From the NCBI GenBank assembly GCA_900466575.1, contig UBMP01000008.1, positions 1 through 64,000 on the forward strand: DNA of 64,000 bases. The letters run 5' to 3'. Below the pieces are notes generated by a model. That model saw only the letters and a list, made by a program, of their open reading frames with translations. It was not told the origin of the DNA and did not search any database. This DNA comes from Hyphomicrobiales bacterium. Its GTDB lineage: Bacteria; Pseudomonadota; Alphaproteobacteria; Rhizobiales; Rhizobiaceae. The translations under genes and the position numbers were made by a program. Of the stretch, positions 20,100 to 29,522 are shown one piece after another; the stretch's first letter is position 1; the number at the start of each line of letters is the position of its first letter.

Positions 20100-21131
20100 T
20101 CAGCCAGCGAGATAGGCTTCAACCGCGTTCATGACGACCTGCTTGCGATCGAGATTATAGGCGACAGAGGTCTCGATACGTTCTTTCAGAGCCGAGGAAA
20201 GCTCGGATTTGCGGGCCGCGCGGGCGATGTCACCATCCAGCGCCGCGTTGCGCGCATCGCTTTCGATGCGCCGAATGAGATTCTCCGTGAAGAAGGCAAA
20301 GATCGTCTCGCCACCCTTGGCCGAAAGGGCATCGGCGAGCTTGATGAGGTCTTGCCGCTGCTGTCCGCCGGGCGTTTGCGAAAGCACTTTTTCAAAAGCA
20401 CTCAGGATTTCCAAACCGCCATAATTGACGAGCTTGAGTGCTTCAGAAACGCTGCCACCGGCTTGGGCGAAGAGCGCGGCGCGGCTTTCCGGGTTGATCT
20501 CGAAGCCAAGCGCCTTGAGCGCACTTTCGAGATCCCGATCGGCCAACGGACGTAACGGGAGCGGCAGGCAGCGCGAGCGGATCGTCGGCAAAAGCTTGCC
20601 AGGCGCGTGCGACAGGACGAGGAACATCGCTCGCTTCGGCGGCTCCTCCAGCATCTTGAGAATGGCGTTGGCGGCGTTGCGGTTGAGATCGTCCGCCGTG
20701 TCGACGATGACGATACGCCAATTGTCGGAGCCAGAGGTCTGAGCGAAGAAGCGCCCTGCCCGCCGGACCTCATCGATCGTGATAGCACTCTTGAACCGGC
20801 CCGCCTTCTCATCGAAGGGCCGCGTCAGGTGGATAAGATTATGCGAAGCGCCCGAAGCGATCTGCCGGAAATGCGTGGAGGCCGGATCGGGCTCTCCCAC
20901 CGCCTCGGGCGCGAATTGCGCTTCGGGATGCGCCAGAACGTGATTGGCGAATCGAAAAGCCAACGTCGCCTTGCCTATCCCTTCCGGTCCTTCGATCAGA
21001 ATGGCATGATGGCTTTTGCCGGACCTGTAGGCTCGGCCCAGAAACGCAAGCGCGGCATCATGGCCGAAGAGCGAAGTGGTCTCGGCAGGTGAACGCGCGC
21101 CATCGAGAATGGCGTCTTCCGGACCGCTCAT
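20100..21131 (-). CDS. holB: DNA polymerase III delta-prime subunit
   Basis: 343-residue clamp-loader subunit. Walker A-like GPEGIGKAT is near residue 48, followed by the DnaX/HolB AAA fold ([55 protein letters not shown]). It opens the sliding clamp together with DnaX and HolA. Its ATG overlaps the tmk stop by 4 bases (ATGA), so translation is coupled. The zinc-binding cysteines seen in some HolB proteins are not apparent. Confidence 0.93.
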   Translation of the reverse strand: MSGPEDAILDGARSPAETTSLFGHDAALAFLGRAYRSGKSHHAILIEGPEGIGKATLAFRFANHVLAHPEAQFAPEAVGEPDPASTHFRQIASGASHNLIHLTRPFDEKAGRFKSAITIDEVRRAGRFFAQTSGSDNWRIVIVDTADDLNRNAANAILKMLEEPPKRAMFLVLSHAPGKLLPTIRSRCLPLPLRPLADRDLESALKALGFEINPESRAALFAQAGGSVSEALKLVNYGGLEILSAFEKVLSQTPGGQQRQDLIKLADALSAKGGETIFAFFTENLIRRIESDARNAALDGDIARAARKSELSSALKERIETSVAYNLDRKQVVMNAVEAYLAG

Positions 21132-21820
21132 CGGGCGGCACTCGCCCTGTTGCTGACAGGCCGGCTCCTGATGGGAAGCATCGGTTCCACGATCCGGAAG
21201 ACCGCCTCCGCGATCGCGTCAACCTCTCCGGCCGCATCGACGACACGGCAGCGGAACGGTTCCGCAGCCGCGATATCAAGAAAGGCCTCGCGTCGGGTCT
21301 TGTGTGTCTCCAGTTCTTCCTTCTCGAAGCGATCGGGAGAGGCTTCGCTGTCGATCGCATCGAGCCGCTTGCGGGCCCGGGCAAGCCCAAGCTCCGCCGG
21401 CAGGTCGAAGATGATCGTGCAATCGGGGACAGTGCCATTGATTGCGACTCGCTCAAGATTCGCGACGAAGTCATGCGGAAGGTTGCCGGTGACGCCCTGA
21501 TAGACGCGCGAGGAATCCATGAAGCGATCACAGAGGACCACCGAGCCGGCGGCCAGTGCGGGCTTGATCAGTTCTTCGACATGGTCATTGCGGGCCGCGG
21601 CGAAGAGGATCGCCTCCATGCGCACGCCGAACTCTTCGGCGGCGCCAGAGAGGATCACGTGACGGACGGCTTCGGCGCCGGTGGAGCCCCCTGGCTCGCG
21701 CGTCATGATGACCTCGTAACCCGACGCGCGCAGGCGCTCCGCCAGCAGTCGAATCTGAGTCGACTTGCCGGCGCCCTCGCCGCCTTCAAAGGTCACGAAC
21801 AGTCCGTTGTTTGCCGCCAA
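21128..21820 (-). CDS. tmk: thymidylate kinase
   Basis: 230-residue dTMP kinase. P-loop [10 protein letters not shown] at residues 12-21, the DR motif in [10 protein letters not shown], and TREPGG for substrate contact are all present. The start appears to be a TTG at 21820 with GGGA 7 bases upstream; homology begins at [11 protein letters not shown]. The C-terminal part ([13 protein letters not shown]) is a short low-complexity extension. It leads the tmk-holB pair and lies 93 bases after dacC. Confidence 0.94.
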   Translation of the reverse strand: MAANNGLFVTFEGGEGAGKSTQIRLLAERLRASGYEVIMTREPGGSTGAEAVRHVILSGAAEEFGVRMEAILFAAARNDHVEELIKPALAAGSVVLCDRFMDSSRVYQGVTGNLPHDFVANLERVAINGTVPDCTIIFDLPAELGLARARKRLDAIDSEASPDRFEKEELETHKTRREAFLDIAAAEPFRCRVVDAAGEVDAIAEAVFRIVEPMLPIRSRPVSNRASAAR

Positions 21821-21912
21821 AGCCTTTTCCCGATCAGACGTTCACCGCCTGAAACTCCATTTTTGTCGCGCCGGTTCAGCGAGAAACCGGAATCCACCTT
21901 TCGACCGGCGCT

Positions 21913-23079
21913 TTAGAGCCAGAAGAACAACAGCTCCCACACCGCGTCAAGAGCGCGGCCGGTCAGTGACCCGCCTCGCACATCGTTCTGCGCGTAAACC
22001 GGAACTTCCTGCAGCACTTCCTCGCCGTTGTACAGTCTGAGCGCGCCCACCTTCGCGCCTTTTTCCACCGGTGCCTTGAAAGGCCAGTCATAGGCAATGC
22101 GCGCCGTCACACGATCCGGCAGTCTCTTGTCCTGGAAGATGGAAACCGGCGCCTTGGCGGCAACAGGAACACGCGAATCAGCACCGCCATAAACCGGCAC
22201 GTCCCCAATCACCTCGCCAGCTGCGAAGATCTGCCGCTTCTCGAAGGCGCTCAGGCCCCATTCGAGGATGTTGCGTGCCTCGTCCTCGCGTTCCTTCGGG
22301 CTGCCAAGGCCGCTCATGGCGAGATACAGACGAACACCGTTGCGCTCGACGGTCGCGACGATTCCGTAGCCCGCATCCTCCGAGTAGCCAGTCGCGAAGC
22401 CGTCACTGCCCTCGACGCTCGCGAAAAGCGGATAGCGATTGCGCTGCCTGATCTTGTTCCATTCGAAATCGCGGATGGCGAAGTAGGGGAAAAAATCGGG
22501 ATAGTTGTCATGCAGGTCGCGCGAGAGAAGCACCAGTTCCCGCATCGTCATCCGGTTGCCGGCGTCCGGCAGGCCCGATGAGTTGGCAAATGTCGACTTC
22601 TTCAGACCGATTTCCCTGGCGCGCTCATTCAACTTCTCGGTAAAGGCCGCATCGCTGCCGGCAATGCCTTCAGCCAGGATGATGCAGGCATCGTTCGCCT
22701 GCTGGACGATGACGCCCTTCAACAGGTCGTCCACCCGAATGCGCGATTTCAGCGCCGCGAACATGGTGGAGGTGCGGGACAGAGCCCCACCCGTGCGCCA
22801 GGCATATTCGGAGACCGGAAATTCGGTGTCGATCTTCAGCGATCCCGCCTTGAGCAGATGAAAGACATATTCCGACGTCATCAGCTTCATCAACGAGGCG
22901 GACTGAACAAGCTGATCGGCATTCTTGTTCAAGAGGATCGTGCCGGTCTCGGCTTCGATCATGAAGGCCTGCTTGGCCTTTGTAGCAAAGGGCTCGCCGG
23001 CAATTGCCAGCGTCAGGCTCGACAGCCAAAGCCCGACGATCGCCGTCAGGATAAAAGCAGCCCTTGCCCAGCAGTTCAT
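21913..23079 (-). CDS. D-alanyl-D-alanine carboxypeptidase family protein with divergent active site
   Basis: 388-residue low-molecular-mass penicillin-binding protein of the DacC/DacF family with an N-terminal signal segment (AAFILTAIVGLWLSSLTLAI) and a C-terminal amphipathic helix (ALDAVWELLFFWL) typical of membrane-tethered members. The nucleophile motif SxxK is present (S62-L-M-K65). The SxN motif position holds Q127-A-N129 and the KTG position holds A229-T-G231 (DGFATGYSED), so two of three motifs are changed. It may have low or altered activity. It lies between rlpA and tmk on the same strand. Confidence 0.9.
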   Translation of the reverse strand: MNCWARAAFILTAIVGLWLSSLTLAIAGEPFATKAKQAFMIEAETGTILLNKNADQLVQSASLMKLMTSEYVFHLLKAGSLKIDTEFPVSEYAWRTGGALSRTSTMFAALKSRIRVDDLLKGVIVQQANDACIILAEGIAGSDAAFTEKLNERAREIGLKKSTFANSSGLPDAGNRMTMRELVLLSRDLHDNYPDFFPYFAIRDFEWNKIRQRNRYPLFASVEGSDGFATGYSEDAGYGIVATVERNGVRLYLAMSGLGSPKEREDEARNILEWGLSAFEKRQIFAAGEVIGDVPVYGGADSRVPVAAKAPVSIFQDKRLPDRVTARIAYDWPFKAPVEKGAKVGALRLYNGEEVLQEVPVYAQNDVRGGSLTGRALDAVWELLFFWL

Positions 23080-23131
23080 GGTCTTAAGCCCTGTTTCAAT
23101 CTCTCGGAGGGCAGACCGAGTGTCCGCTGCC

Positions 23132-24163
23132 TCAGCCGCCGTTATCGCTTACATAGGATGCGCGAATCTTGTCCGCGTTCAATTCATACTTTTCACCGAC
23201 CAATGCCCGGAAAGGTGCCTCTGCGCCAGTGCGTTCTTCGACATCCACATAGCCGGAGGCAAGACTGCGACTATGACCGGAGGCAAGTTCGAAAGAGCCC
23301 GGGCGGATTCGCGGCACCGGCCCGACTTCCGGGAGGAGCACGAAAGCCGGCGACTGAACCTGGAACGGGATCGGCTCGTTTGCGGGTTCGCTGAGAGCAA
23401 GGGTCGGCGCGCGCTTCGGAGCCGGAGCTGAAACGGGCATCGGCGCCGCCACCGGCATTGGCATGCGCTGGGGCATGGCGCTTGCCGGCAGGCGCGTATC
23501 GTTGGAGGCAACCATCACACCGGGAGCGACCTGGCTCGGAATGCCCCGGCTACCCTTCGGAATATACGAGGCCATGAGGAAGGCCTGATCCTGACCGTCC
23601 AGGCGGGCCCGTCCGACATACTGTACGCGAACCTTTGCGGTGCCATGGCCCTTCATATCAAGCATTTCGGCGGTCTTGCTCGACAGATCTATGATGCGGC
23701 CGCGTTCATACGGGCCGCGATCGTTAACACGTACGATAATGGAAGCGCCGTTGGTCGTATTGGTGACGCGGGCGTAGCTCGGCAACGGGAACGTCGGATG
23801 CGCGGCGGTCAGCGCGCTGGTGTCATAGATTTCACCGTTGGCAGTGTAGCGTCCATGAAACGCCGAGCCGTACCAGGAGGCAAAGCCGACGCGGTCATAG
23901 TTGCGATCTTCCTTGGGATAGTAGACCTGCCCCTTCACGACATAAGGCTTGCCAACCATATCGCGACCGCCACCCTTCGGCACAGGGCCATGGAAGACGA
24001 CGCGCGGACTTGCCTTAACGCCGTATTTCGATTCCGCGAAATATTCCTTGCCGTGCCTGGATGATGTCTTCGTTGCGGTCGTGGTGCCGCAGGCCGCAAG
24101 AGACCCCATGGCAAAAGAAAGCGTAAGCAGACGCAGTCCCGTTTTGACGCGGCGATCCACCAT
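23132..24163 (-). CDS. rlpA: RlpA-family septal ring lipoprotein
   Basis: 343-residue lipoprotein with lipobox SLAACG at about residues 20-25, then a double-psi beta-barrel domain: GFASWYGSAFHGRYTANGE, VRVNDRGPY and IIDLSSKTAE. The barrel aspartate and glutamate regions fit lytic transglycosylase activity seen in Pseudomonas RlpA. The C-terminal third is proline/methionine rich (AMPQRMPMPVAAPMPVSAPA) and no SPOR domain is clearly seen. AGGGG lies 10 bases before the ATG. It leads a cell-wall pair with dacC, 52 bases downstream. Confidence 0.9.
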   Translation of the reverse strand: MVDRRVKTGLRLLTLSFAMGSLAACGTTTATKTSSRHGKEYFAESKYGVKASPRVVFHGPVPKGGGRDMVGKPYVVKGQVYYPKEDRNYDRVGFASWYGSAFHGRYTANGEIYDTSALTAAHPTFPLPSYARVTNTTNGASIIVRVNDRGPYERGRIIDLSSKTAEMLDMKGHGTAKVRVQYVGRARLDGQDQAFLMASYIPKGSRGIPSQVAPGVMVASNDTRLPASAMPQRMPMPVAAPMPVSAPAPKRAPTLALSEPANEPIPFQVQSPAFVLLPEVGPVPRIRPGSFELASGHSRSLASGYVDVEERTGAEAPFRALVGEKYELNADKIRASYVSDNGG

Positions 24164-24617
24164 ACTCGATTGTCCCCTTGCAACGCTACACAGTACAAAA
24201 ACGTTCGCGGGACGAGTGGCGACGCCTGTTTCCCCGCGCCGCCGCTTATGCCGCTTTTTAATCTAACTGTTCCTTAATCATGACAGGAAAAGGGCTGAAT
24301 ACCCAGGCAAAGCGGCAACAGGGGCACGATCTTTTACATTATGGTTACCAAATGGTTATTGCAAAAGCGAGCAAGCGGCGCAACGGAACCATGTCGGGCA
24401 AGAAATCATAATATATTCAATATACAATAAGCTTTGGGCAAGCCTGGAAAAGGTTGAAGCCATAGCCTTGCGCTGTAAATTGACGAGCGTGGCGGAATAC
24501 GGGGGCGTTTCCTGCTCGGCGTCGATGCTTCGTCCTTTCGGATGCGGCATCTTTACTCCATTTAGATCAAATCGGCCGCGGGACTTCAAACGCCCTCGGC
24601 AGAGGGCGGGACTTTGA
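24164..24617. other. intergenic control region between rlpA and the autotransporter
   Basis: 454 bases without a credible gene. The middle is AT-rich (about 24330-24440). It holds two tandem ATGGTTA copies at 24341-24347 and 24352-24358, which resemble half-sites of the cell-cycle regulator CtrA, and a hairpin next to the autotransporter start (24591-24608). Confidence 0.6.
24591..24608 (+). promoter_or_regulatory. hairpin covering the autotransporter ribosome-binding site
   Basis: A perfect 7-bp stem CGCCCTC-GGCA-GAGGGCG ends 9 bases before the ATG at 24618. Its right arm contains GAGGG, the best ribosome-binding sequence, so the fold could hide it. Regulation is inference. Confidence 0.45.
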
Positions 24618-26558
24618 ATGAACAGACAGCTTCTCTGGCAATCCGTGGCGCTTGGGGTGCTGATTGCAACCGCACCCCATGACGCGGCACTCGCCGCCTG
24701 CTTTGCCAGCGGCACCTGCACCAACAACGGAACCCTGAGCGGTTCAGGCGCGCACACGATCGACTCCAGTGCTCCGCTGGATCTCACCAATAACGGGACG
24801 ATCATCGGTCCGGCTGGCTGGAGCGCCATTGCGGCTTCGGGCGGACTGAACGTCACGAACTTCAACACGATCACCGGCGGCAATACCGGAATTTTCGTCA
24901 CGGGTTCCAGCGCGACCATCACCAACAAGAGCAGCGGAAGCATTTCCGGCTCGGCGTTTTTCGGTATCCATGCAACAAACGGCGCCTCTTCCGTTACCAT
25001 CGTCAACGATGGCTCGATCTCCGGCAAATCCGGCTTCCTCAGCCAGGTTACGGGCGCGGCGACGGTGACCAACCGTGGAACGATCAGCAGCACGACCGCG
25101 TGGAGCGCCGGCGAGACTTTTGCCGGCTACGGCATTAACTTCGAAAGCGGCCACGCGACGCTCAACAACTACGGAACGATCTCCGGCCTGACGTCTGCCG
25201 TCATCATCGGGGCCGGTGGCAACACGTTCAATATCTATGACGGCTCCGTCTTCACCAACGGCATCGACTACAACAACAAAACCGGAAACACGACCAATTT
25301 CTACACCGGCAGTTATACGCTGGGCGTGAAGAACTACCAGCTGAATACCAACACGATCAACCTGCGGGGAACCGGCCAGACGCTGATCACGTCAGGCGTC
25401 GTCAACGGTAACGGCAATGTCGTGATTATCGATAACAGCGCGAGCTTGTCCACCAACAGCGCGGGCCCTATCATAGCTAGCTACACATCTTCGGTGGTGA
25501 GTGACCTCCTGAGCAACGATGTCATCGTGCAGGACATCGGGATCGGCGACGTGTTTCCGCGCGACTCGATCAATGACAAGCCCCAATCTTCGGCGCGGGC
25601 AGGCTTCTACCCGGATCGGCTGAAGCTGAGAACGAGCAAGGCGCAGGCCGCTTTCGCCAATGTTCTCACAAGCTCCGCAGCGGCCAACGCGACCGGCGCG
25701 CTGCTGATCGGGTCGGGTCAGACCGTCGACCGGTACGGCAATCTCGTCTGGTCGCGCAGCTTCGGAGGCGCCTATTTCCAGGATCCTTTCGGCAGCATGA
25801 GTGGGCAGCGTACCTACTCAGGCGGCACGATGGTCGGCTATGACTGGAGCAACACGACCTGGCGTGTCGGGGGCTTCTTCGGGCTCGGGCGGATGCGCAC
25901 CAATCGCTCGCTGTCGCCCGATCATGTCACAACGGACACGTTCTTCGGCGGGCTTTATGGCCGCTACCGCTTCGACAAGTTCAATCTGGACGCAACGCTG
26001 TCCGGCGGCTCGATCAACGCGACGACGCAGCGTTATATCAACAACGGCTCCGAAGTGGCGACCGGCAAGGTCAACGGCTTCTTCCTGTCCCCGGAAGTGG
26101 CGCTCGGCTACAACATGGGCGTTGCCGATGGCTGGGTGCTTACCCCCACCGGACGCCTGCGTTATGTCGGGGCCTTCAGCGATCCCTATACCGAAACCGG
26201 TTCGAGCCAGAATGTCAGCTACGGCAGGAGTGCGTCACAGTCCTTCGAAGAACATCTGGAGTTCCGCCTGACGCATAATGTGAAGGACGACCGCGGCCTG
26301 ACGTCCAGCTACTACATCCAGGCAGCGGCCATTGCAGCACAGCGTGTCGGGCCTGACGGGTTCGCGGCCAATCTGGCGGGAACGGACTTCACGGTCGGCA
26401 ACGGCGCGGCGCGCGCCAAGGCTGGTGGTTCGCTCAGCGTTGGCTTGAATTACAAGGTGACGCAGCAATTCGATCTCTTCGGCAGCGTCGAAGCCGCGGC
26501 CTTCAGCGACAAGTCTTATTCGATCGCCGCCCGCGGCGGGATCAAGGTATCGTTCTGA
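24618..26558 (+). CDS. autotransporter-domain outer-membrane protein
   Basis: 646-residue type Va secretion protein. A signal peptide (to about ALA-AC, residue 26) precedes a passenger of about 330 residues built of short repeats around NNGTI / NKSSGSI / NDGSISG / NRGTIS / NYGTISG, the pattern of a right-handed beta-helix. From about residue 385 comes a 12-strand beta-barrel with alternating aromatic strands, ending GGIKVSF with the terminal phenylalanine recognised by the Bam machinery. There is no visible protease triad. Likely a surface-exposed adhesin-like protein; the ligand is unknown. A monocistronic gene with its own terminator. Confidence 0.88.
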   Translation: MNRQLLWQSVALGVLIATAPHDAALAACFASGTCTNNGTLSGSGAHTIDSSAPLDLTNNGTIIGPAGWSAIAASGGLNVTNFNTITGGNTGIFVTGSSATITNKSSGSISGSAFFGIHATNGASSVTIVNDGSISGKSGFLSQVTGAATVTNRGTISSTTAWSAGETFAGYGINFESGHATLNNYGTISGLTSAVIIGAGGNTFNIYDGSVFTNGIDYNNKTGNTTNFYTGSYTLGVKNYQLNTNTINLRGTGQTLITSGVVNGNGNVVIIDNSASLSTNSAGPIIASYTSSVVSDLLSNDVIVQDIGIGDVFPRDSINDKPQSSARAGFYPDRLKLRTSKAQAAFANVLTSSAAANATGALLIGSGQTVDRYGNLVWSRSFGGAYFQDPFGSMSGQRTYSGGTMVGYDWSNTTWRVGGFFGLGRMRTNRSLSPDHVTTDTFFGGLYGRYRFDKFNLDATLSGGSINATTQRYINNGSEVATGKVNGFFLSPEVALGYNMGVADGWVLTPTGRLRYVGAFSDPYTETGSSQNVSYGRSASQSFEEHLEFRLTHNVKDDRGLTSSYYIQAAAIAAQRVGPDGFAANLAGTDFTVGNGAARAKAGGSLSVGLNYKVTQQFDLFGSVEAAAFSDKSYSIAARGGIKVSF

Positions 26559-26607
26559 GGACGAAGTCGGATCGGCTCTCGTTTGAGACAACTATAGCCC
26601 CAGCAAC

Positions 26608-26636
26608 AAAAAGACGCCCTTTGCGGCGTCTTTTTT
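26608..26636. terminator. bidirectional terminator (autotransporter / tgt)
   Basis: AAAAAGACGCC at 26608-26618 pairs with GGCGTCTTTTT at 26625-26635, loop CTTTGC, T run on the right and matching A run on the left. It lies between convergent genes. Confidence 0.9.
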
Positions 26637-26661
26637 ATTCGCAGACGAGTGTTGAGTCTTC

Positions 26662-27792
26662 TCACACCGGGTCGATATCGCCCCTCGCCCAGTTCTCCAT
26701 CGTCTCCGCATAGAAATCCGCAAAGCGGTTTTCGGCGATCGCTGCGCGGATGCCCTGCATCAGTTCCTGGTAATAGGCCAGATTGTGCCAGGAGAGCAGC
26801 ATGCCGCCCAGCGCCTCGTTGGCCCGGACAAGATGGTGGAGATAGGCCCGGGAATAGTCGCGCGAAGCCGGGCAGGACGAGGCTTCGTCAAGCGGGCGCA
26901 GGTCTTCGGCGTGGCGGGCGTTGCGGATGTTGACCTTGCCACGGCGGGTGAAGGCGAGGCCGTGGCGGCCGGAACGGGTCGGCATGACGCAGTCGAACAT
27001 GTCGACGCCGACGGCGACCGACTTCAGGATGTCCTCCGGTGTGCCAACACCCATCAGATAGCGCGGCTTTTCCGACGGCAGCACGGGCAGTGTCGTTTCC
27101 AGCATCTGCAGCATCACCGCCTGCGGCTCGCCGACGGCCAGACCGCCGATGGCGTAGCCCTTGAGGTCGAGCGCCTTCAGGGCTTCCGCGGAGCGGATGC
27201 GCAGGTCCGGCTGATCGCCGCCCTGGACGATGCCGAACATGGCCTTGCCGGGCTGGTTGCCGAAAGCGACCCTGCAGCGCTCGGCCCAGCGGATCGACAT
27301 TTCCATCGCGCGCTCGATTTCCTTGCGCTCGGCGGGCAGAGCCACGCATTCATCGAGCTGCATCTGGATATCGCTATCGAGCAGGCCTTGAATTTCGATC
27401 GAGCGTTCCGGCGACATGTGATGCAGCGAGCCGTCGACGTGGCTCTTGAAGGTGACGCCCTGCTCGTCGAGCTTGCGGAGCCCGGAGAGCGACATGACCT
27501 GGAAGCCGCCGCTGTCGGTCAGGATCGGCTTTTCCCAGCGGATGAGGTTGTGCAGGCCGCCGAGGCGCGCGACGCGCTCCGCACCCGGCCGCAGCATCAG
27601 GTGATAGGTGTTGCCGAGAATGATATCAGCGCCGAGATCGCGGACCTGATCGAGATACATGGCCTTGACCGTTCCGACCGTGCCGACCGGCATGAAGGCG
27701 GGCGTGCGGATCTCGCCGCGCGGCATCGAAATCTGGCCAAGGCGCGCCTTGCCATCGGTGTTTTTCAGCTCGAATTGGAAGGGTTGGCTCAT
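26662..27792 (-). CDS. tgt: queuine tRNA-ribosyltransferase
   Basis: 376-residue tRNA-guanine transglycosylase, exchanging G34 for preQ1 in tRNAs with GUN anticodons. The substrate-binding loops [10 protein letters not shown] and [12 protein letters not shown], the catalytic aspartate segment [13 protein letters not shown] and GGLAVGEP are present. In the zinc site only C307 and H336 remain: the positions of E. coli Cys302 and Cys307 are S305 and S310 ([17 protein letters not shown]). Its start overlaps the queA stop by 4 bases, so the two queuosine genes are translationally coupled. Confidence 0.96.
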   Translation of the reverse strand: MSQPFQFELKNTDGKARLGQISMPRGEIRTPAFMPVGTVGTVKAMYLDQVRDLGADIILGNTYHLMLRPGAERVARLGGLHNLIRWEKPILTDSGGFQVMSLSGLRKLDEQGVTFKSHVDGSLHHMSPERSIEIQGLLDSDIQMQLDECVALPAERKEIERAMEMSIRWAERCRVAFGNQPGKAMFGIVQGGDQPDLRIRSAEALKALDLKGYAIGGLAVGEPQAVMLQMLETTLPVLPSEKPRYLMGVGTPEDILKSVAVGVDMFDCVMPTRSGRHGLAFTRRGKVNIRNARHAEDLRPLDEASSCPASRDYSRAYLHHLVRANEALGGMLLSWHNLAYYQELMQGIRAAIAENRFADFYAETMENWARGDIDPV

Positions 27793-28871
27793 CGGTCATT
27801 CCTGAAAAGCAGGCTCGAATCCCCGTAGGAATAGAAGCGGTAGCCGTTTTCGATCGCGTGTTCATAGGCCGCATGCATGGTCTCGAAGCCGGCGAAGGCG
27901 GAGACGAGCATGAAGAGCGTCGATTTCGGTAGGTGGAAATTGGTCATCAGCACATCGATGGCGCGGAAGCGGTAGCCCGGCGTGATGAAGATATCGGTGG
28001 CGCCGGACCAGGCTTCGATCACACCATCCTCGCGGGCGGCGCTTTCCAGCAGGCGCAGCGACGTCGTCCCGACGGAAACGATGCGGCCACCGCGCGCGCG
28101 GACAGCGTTCAAGGCCGCAGCAGTCTCGGCGCTGACATAGCCGCGCTCCTCGTGCATCTTGTGGTCGGCGGTATCATCGGCCTTGACCGGCAGGAAGGTC
28201 CCCGCTCCCACGTGCAGCGTCACGAAATGCCGCTCGATGCCGCGCTTGTCGAGCGCCTCGAAGAGACGAGGCGTGAAATGCAGGCCGGCGGTCGGGGCTG
28301 CGACCGCGCCATTCTCGCGGGCGTAGATAGTCTGGTAGTCGGTCTTGTCCTTCTCGTCCTCCGCGCGCTTGGCGGCGATATAGGGCGGCAGTGGAATATG
28401 GCCTGCGGAGAAGATCGCCTCGTCCAGCATTGGACCGGAAAGATCGAAGAGAAGCGTCACTTCCGCCTCGTCGCGCGCCTCCACGGTCGCATCGAGCGTG
28501 CCAAGCATGCAGGTTTCGCCGGCATGGCCGAACTGGATTCGGTCACCGGGCTTCAGACGCTTGGCCGGACGGGCGAACGCCTTCCAGCGCGAGGCATCGA
28601 CGCGCATGTGGAGCGTGACGGAAACGCTCGCACCCTCGCCGCCTTCCCGGGTGCGGAAACCTTCAAGCTGCGCGGGAATGACCTTCGTGTCGTTGAAGAC
28701 CAGCGCATCGCCGGGCTGAAGAAAATTCGGCAGATCGAGCACTCCGTGGTCGGCCAGAACCGGGTCAGCATTCGCATTGACGACGAGCATGCGCGCGCTG
28801 TCGCGCGGATCGGCGGGCCGCAGCGCAATGTTTTCCTCAGGGAGATCGAAGTCGAACAGGTCTACACGCAT
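27789..28871 (-). CDS. queA: S-adenosylmethionine:tRNA ribosyltransferase-isomerase
   Basis: About 360 residues. Transfers the ribosyl part of SAM to preQ1-tRNA to make epoxyqueuosine. Family segments seen: [20 protein letters not shown] at the start, [33 protein letters not shown] and [16 protein letters not shown]. The ATG at 28871 matches the family start; the ORF can be extended to a TTG at 28895 without a ribosome-binding site. First gene of queA-tgt. Confidence 0.96.
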   Translation of the reverse strand: MRVDLFDFDLPEENIALRPADPRDSARMLVVNANADPVLADHGVLDLPNFLQPGDALVFNDTKVIPAQLEGFRTREGGEGASVSVTLHMRVDASRWKAFARPAKRLKPGDRIQFGHAGETCMLGTLDATVEARDEAEVTLLFDLSGPMLDEAIFSAGHIPLPPYIAAKRAEDEKDKTDYQTIYARENGAVAAPTAGLHFTPRLFEALDKRGIERHFVTLHVGAGTFLPVKADDTADHKMHEERGYVSAETAAALNAVRARGGRIVSVGTTSLRLLESAAREDGVIEAWSGATDIFITPGYRFRAIDVLMTNFHLPKSTLFMLVSAFAGFETMHAAYEHAIENGYRFYSYGDSSLLFRNDR

Positions 28872-28920
28872 GGCACTTGTCGGAACTGTGGGCAATTTTG
28901 GACGCCCTTAAACATGAAAA

Positions 28921-28945
28921 CGCCCCGGCAGCAAAGGCCGGGGCG
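28921..28945 (-). terminator. terminator after ppiB
   Basis: CGCCCCGGC and GCCGGGGCG form a perfect 9-bp stem with loop AGCAAAG. On the minus strand it is followed by TTTT. It closes the coaD-ppi-ppi operon before queA. Confidence 0.85.
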
Positions 28946-28969
28946 CGATTTTGATGTCGCCGGAGGCGA

Positions 28970-29479
28970 TCAGACGTCTGCAGCGACCTTGAAGGACGTG
29001 ATCGTGTCGGGATTGCGAACGGGTTCGCCGCGCTCGATCTTGTCAACGTTGTCCATGCCTTCGATGACCTGGCCCCAGACGGAATACTGGCGGTTCAGCC
29101 ACGGTGCATCGGTGAAGCAGATGAAGAACTGCGAGTTGGCGGAGTTCGGGTTCTGCGAACGGGCCATGGAGCAGGTGCCGCGTACGTGGCTCATGTTGGA
29201 GAACTCGGCCTTCAGGTCCGGCTTCTCGGAGCCGCCCATGCCGGCGCGGGCCGGGTTGAAGTCCTTGCCGCCGGTCTTGCCGAACTTCACGTCGCCCGTC
29301 TGGGCCATGAAGTCTTCGATGACGCGGTGGAAGACGACGCCGTCGTAAGCGCCTTCGCGGGCCAGTTCCTTGATGCGCGCGACATGGCCTGGGGCCAGAT
29401 CCGGCAGAAGCTGGATGACGACCTTACCCTTGGTCGTTTCCATGATGATGGTGTTTTCCGGATCCTTGATCTCGGCCAT
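28970..29479 (-). CDS. ppiB: cytoplasmic cyclophilin-type peptidylprolyl isomerase
   Basis: 169-residue cyclophilin that speeds proline cis-trans isomerisation. Active-site segments seen are GVVFHRVIEDFMAQTGD, GTCSMARSQNPNSANSQFFI and the C-terminal YSVWGQVIEGMD. No signal peptide, so it is cytoplasmic. It follows the periplasmic paralogue by 43 bases and is the last gene before a terminator. The two cyclophilins share most catalytic residues and look like a tandem duplication with different cell addresses. Confidence 0.94.
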   Translation of the reverse strand: MAEIKDPENTIIMETTKGKVVIQLLPDLAPGHVARIKELAREGAYDGVVFHRVIEDFMAQTGDVKFGKTGGKDFNPARAGMGGSEKPDLKAEFSNMSHVRGTCSMARSQNPNSANSQFFICFTDAPWLNRQYSVWGQVIEGMDNVDKIERGEPVRNPDTITSFKVAADV

Positions 29480-29522
29480 TGGGTCTCTCCTTCAGTCTAA
29501 CGGTTCAGAACAGTCGAGCCGA

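Noticed and set aside
24720-25300. Repeated short sequences in the autotransporter taken as a possible CRISPR or tandem repeat
   Set aside because: The repetition is at protein level (NNGTI-type beta-helix units) with varying DNA and no regular spacers.
26785-27828. 347-codon frame antisense to tgt
   Set aside because: Shadow of tgt.
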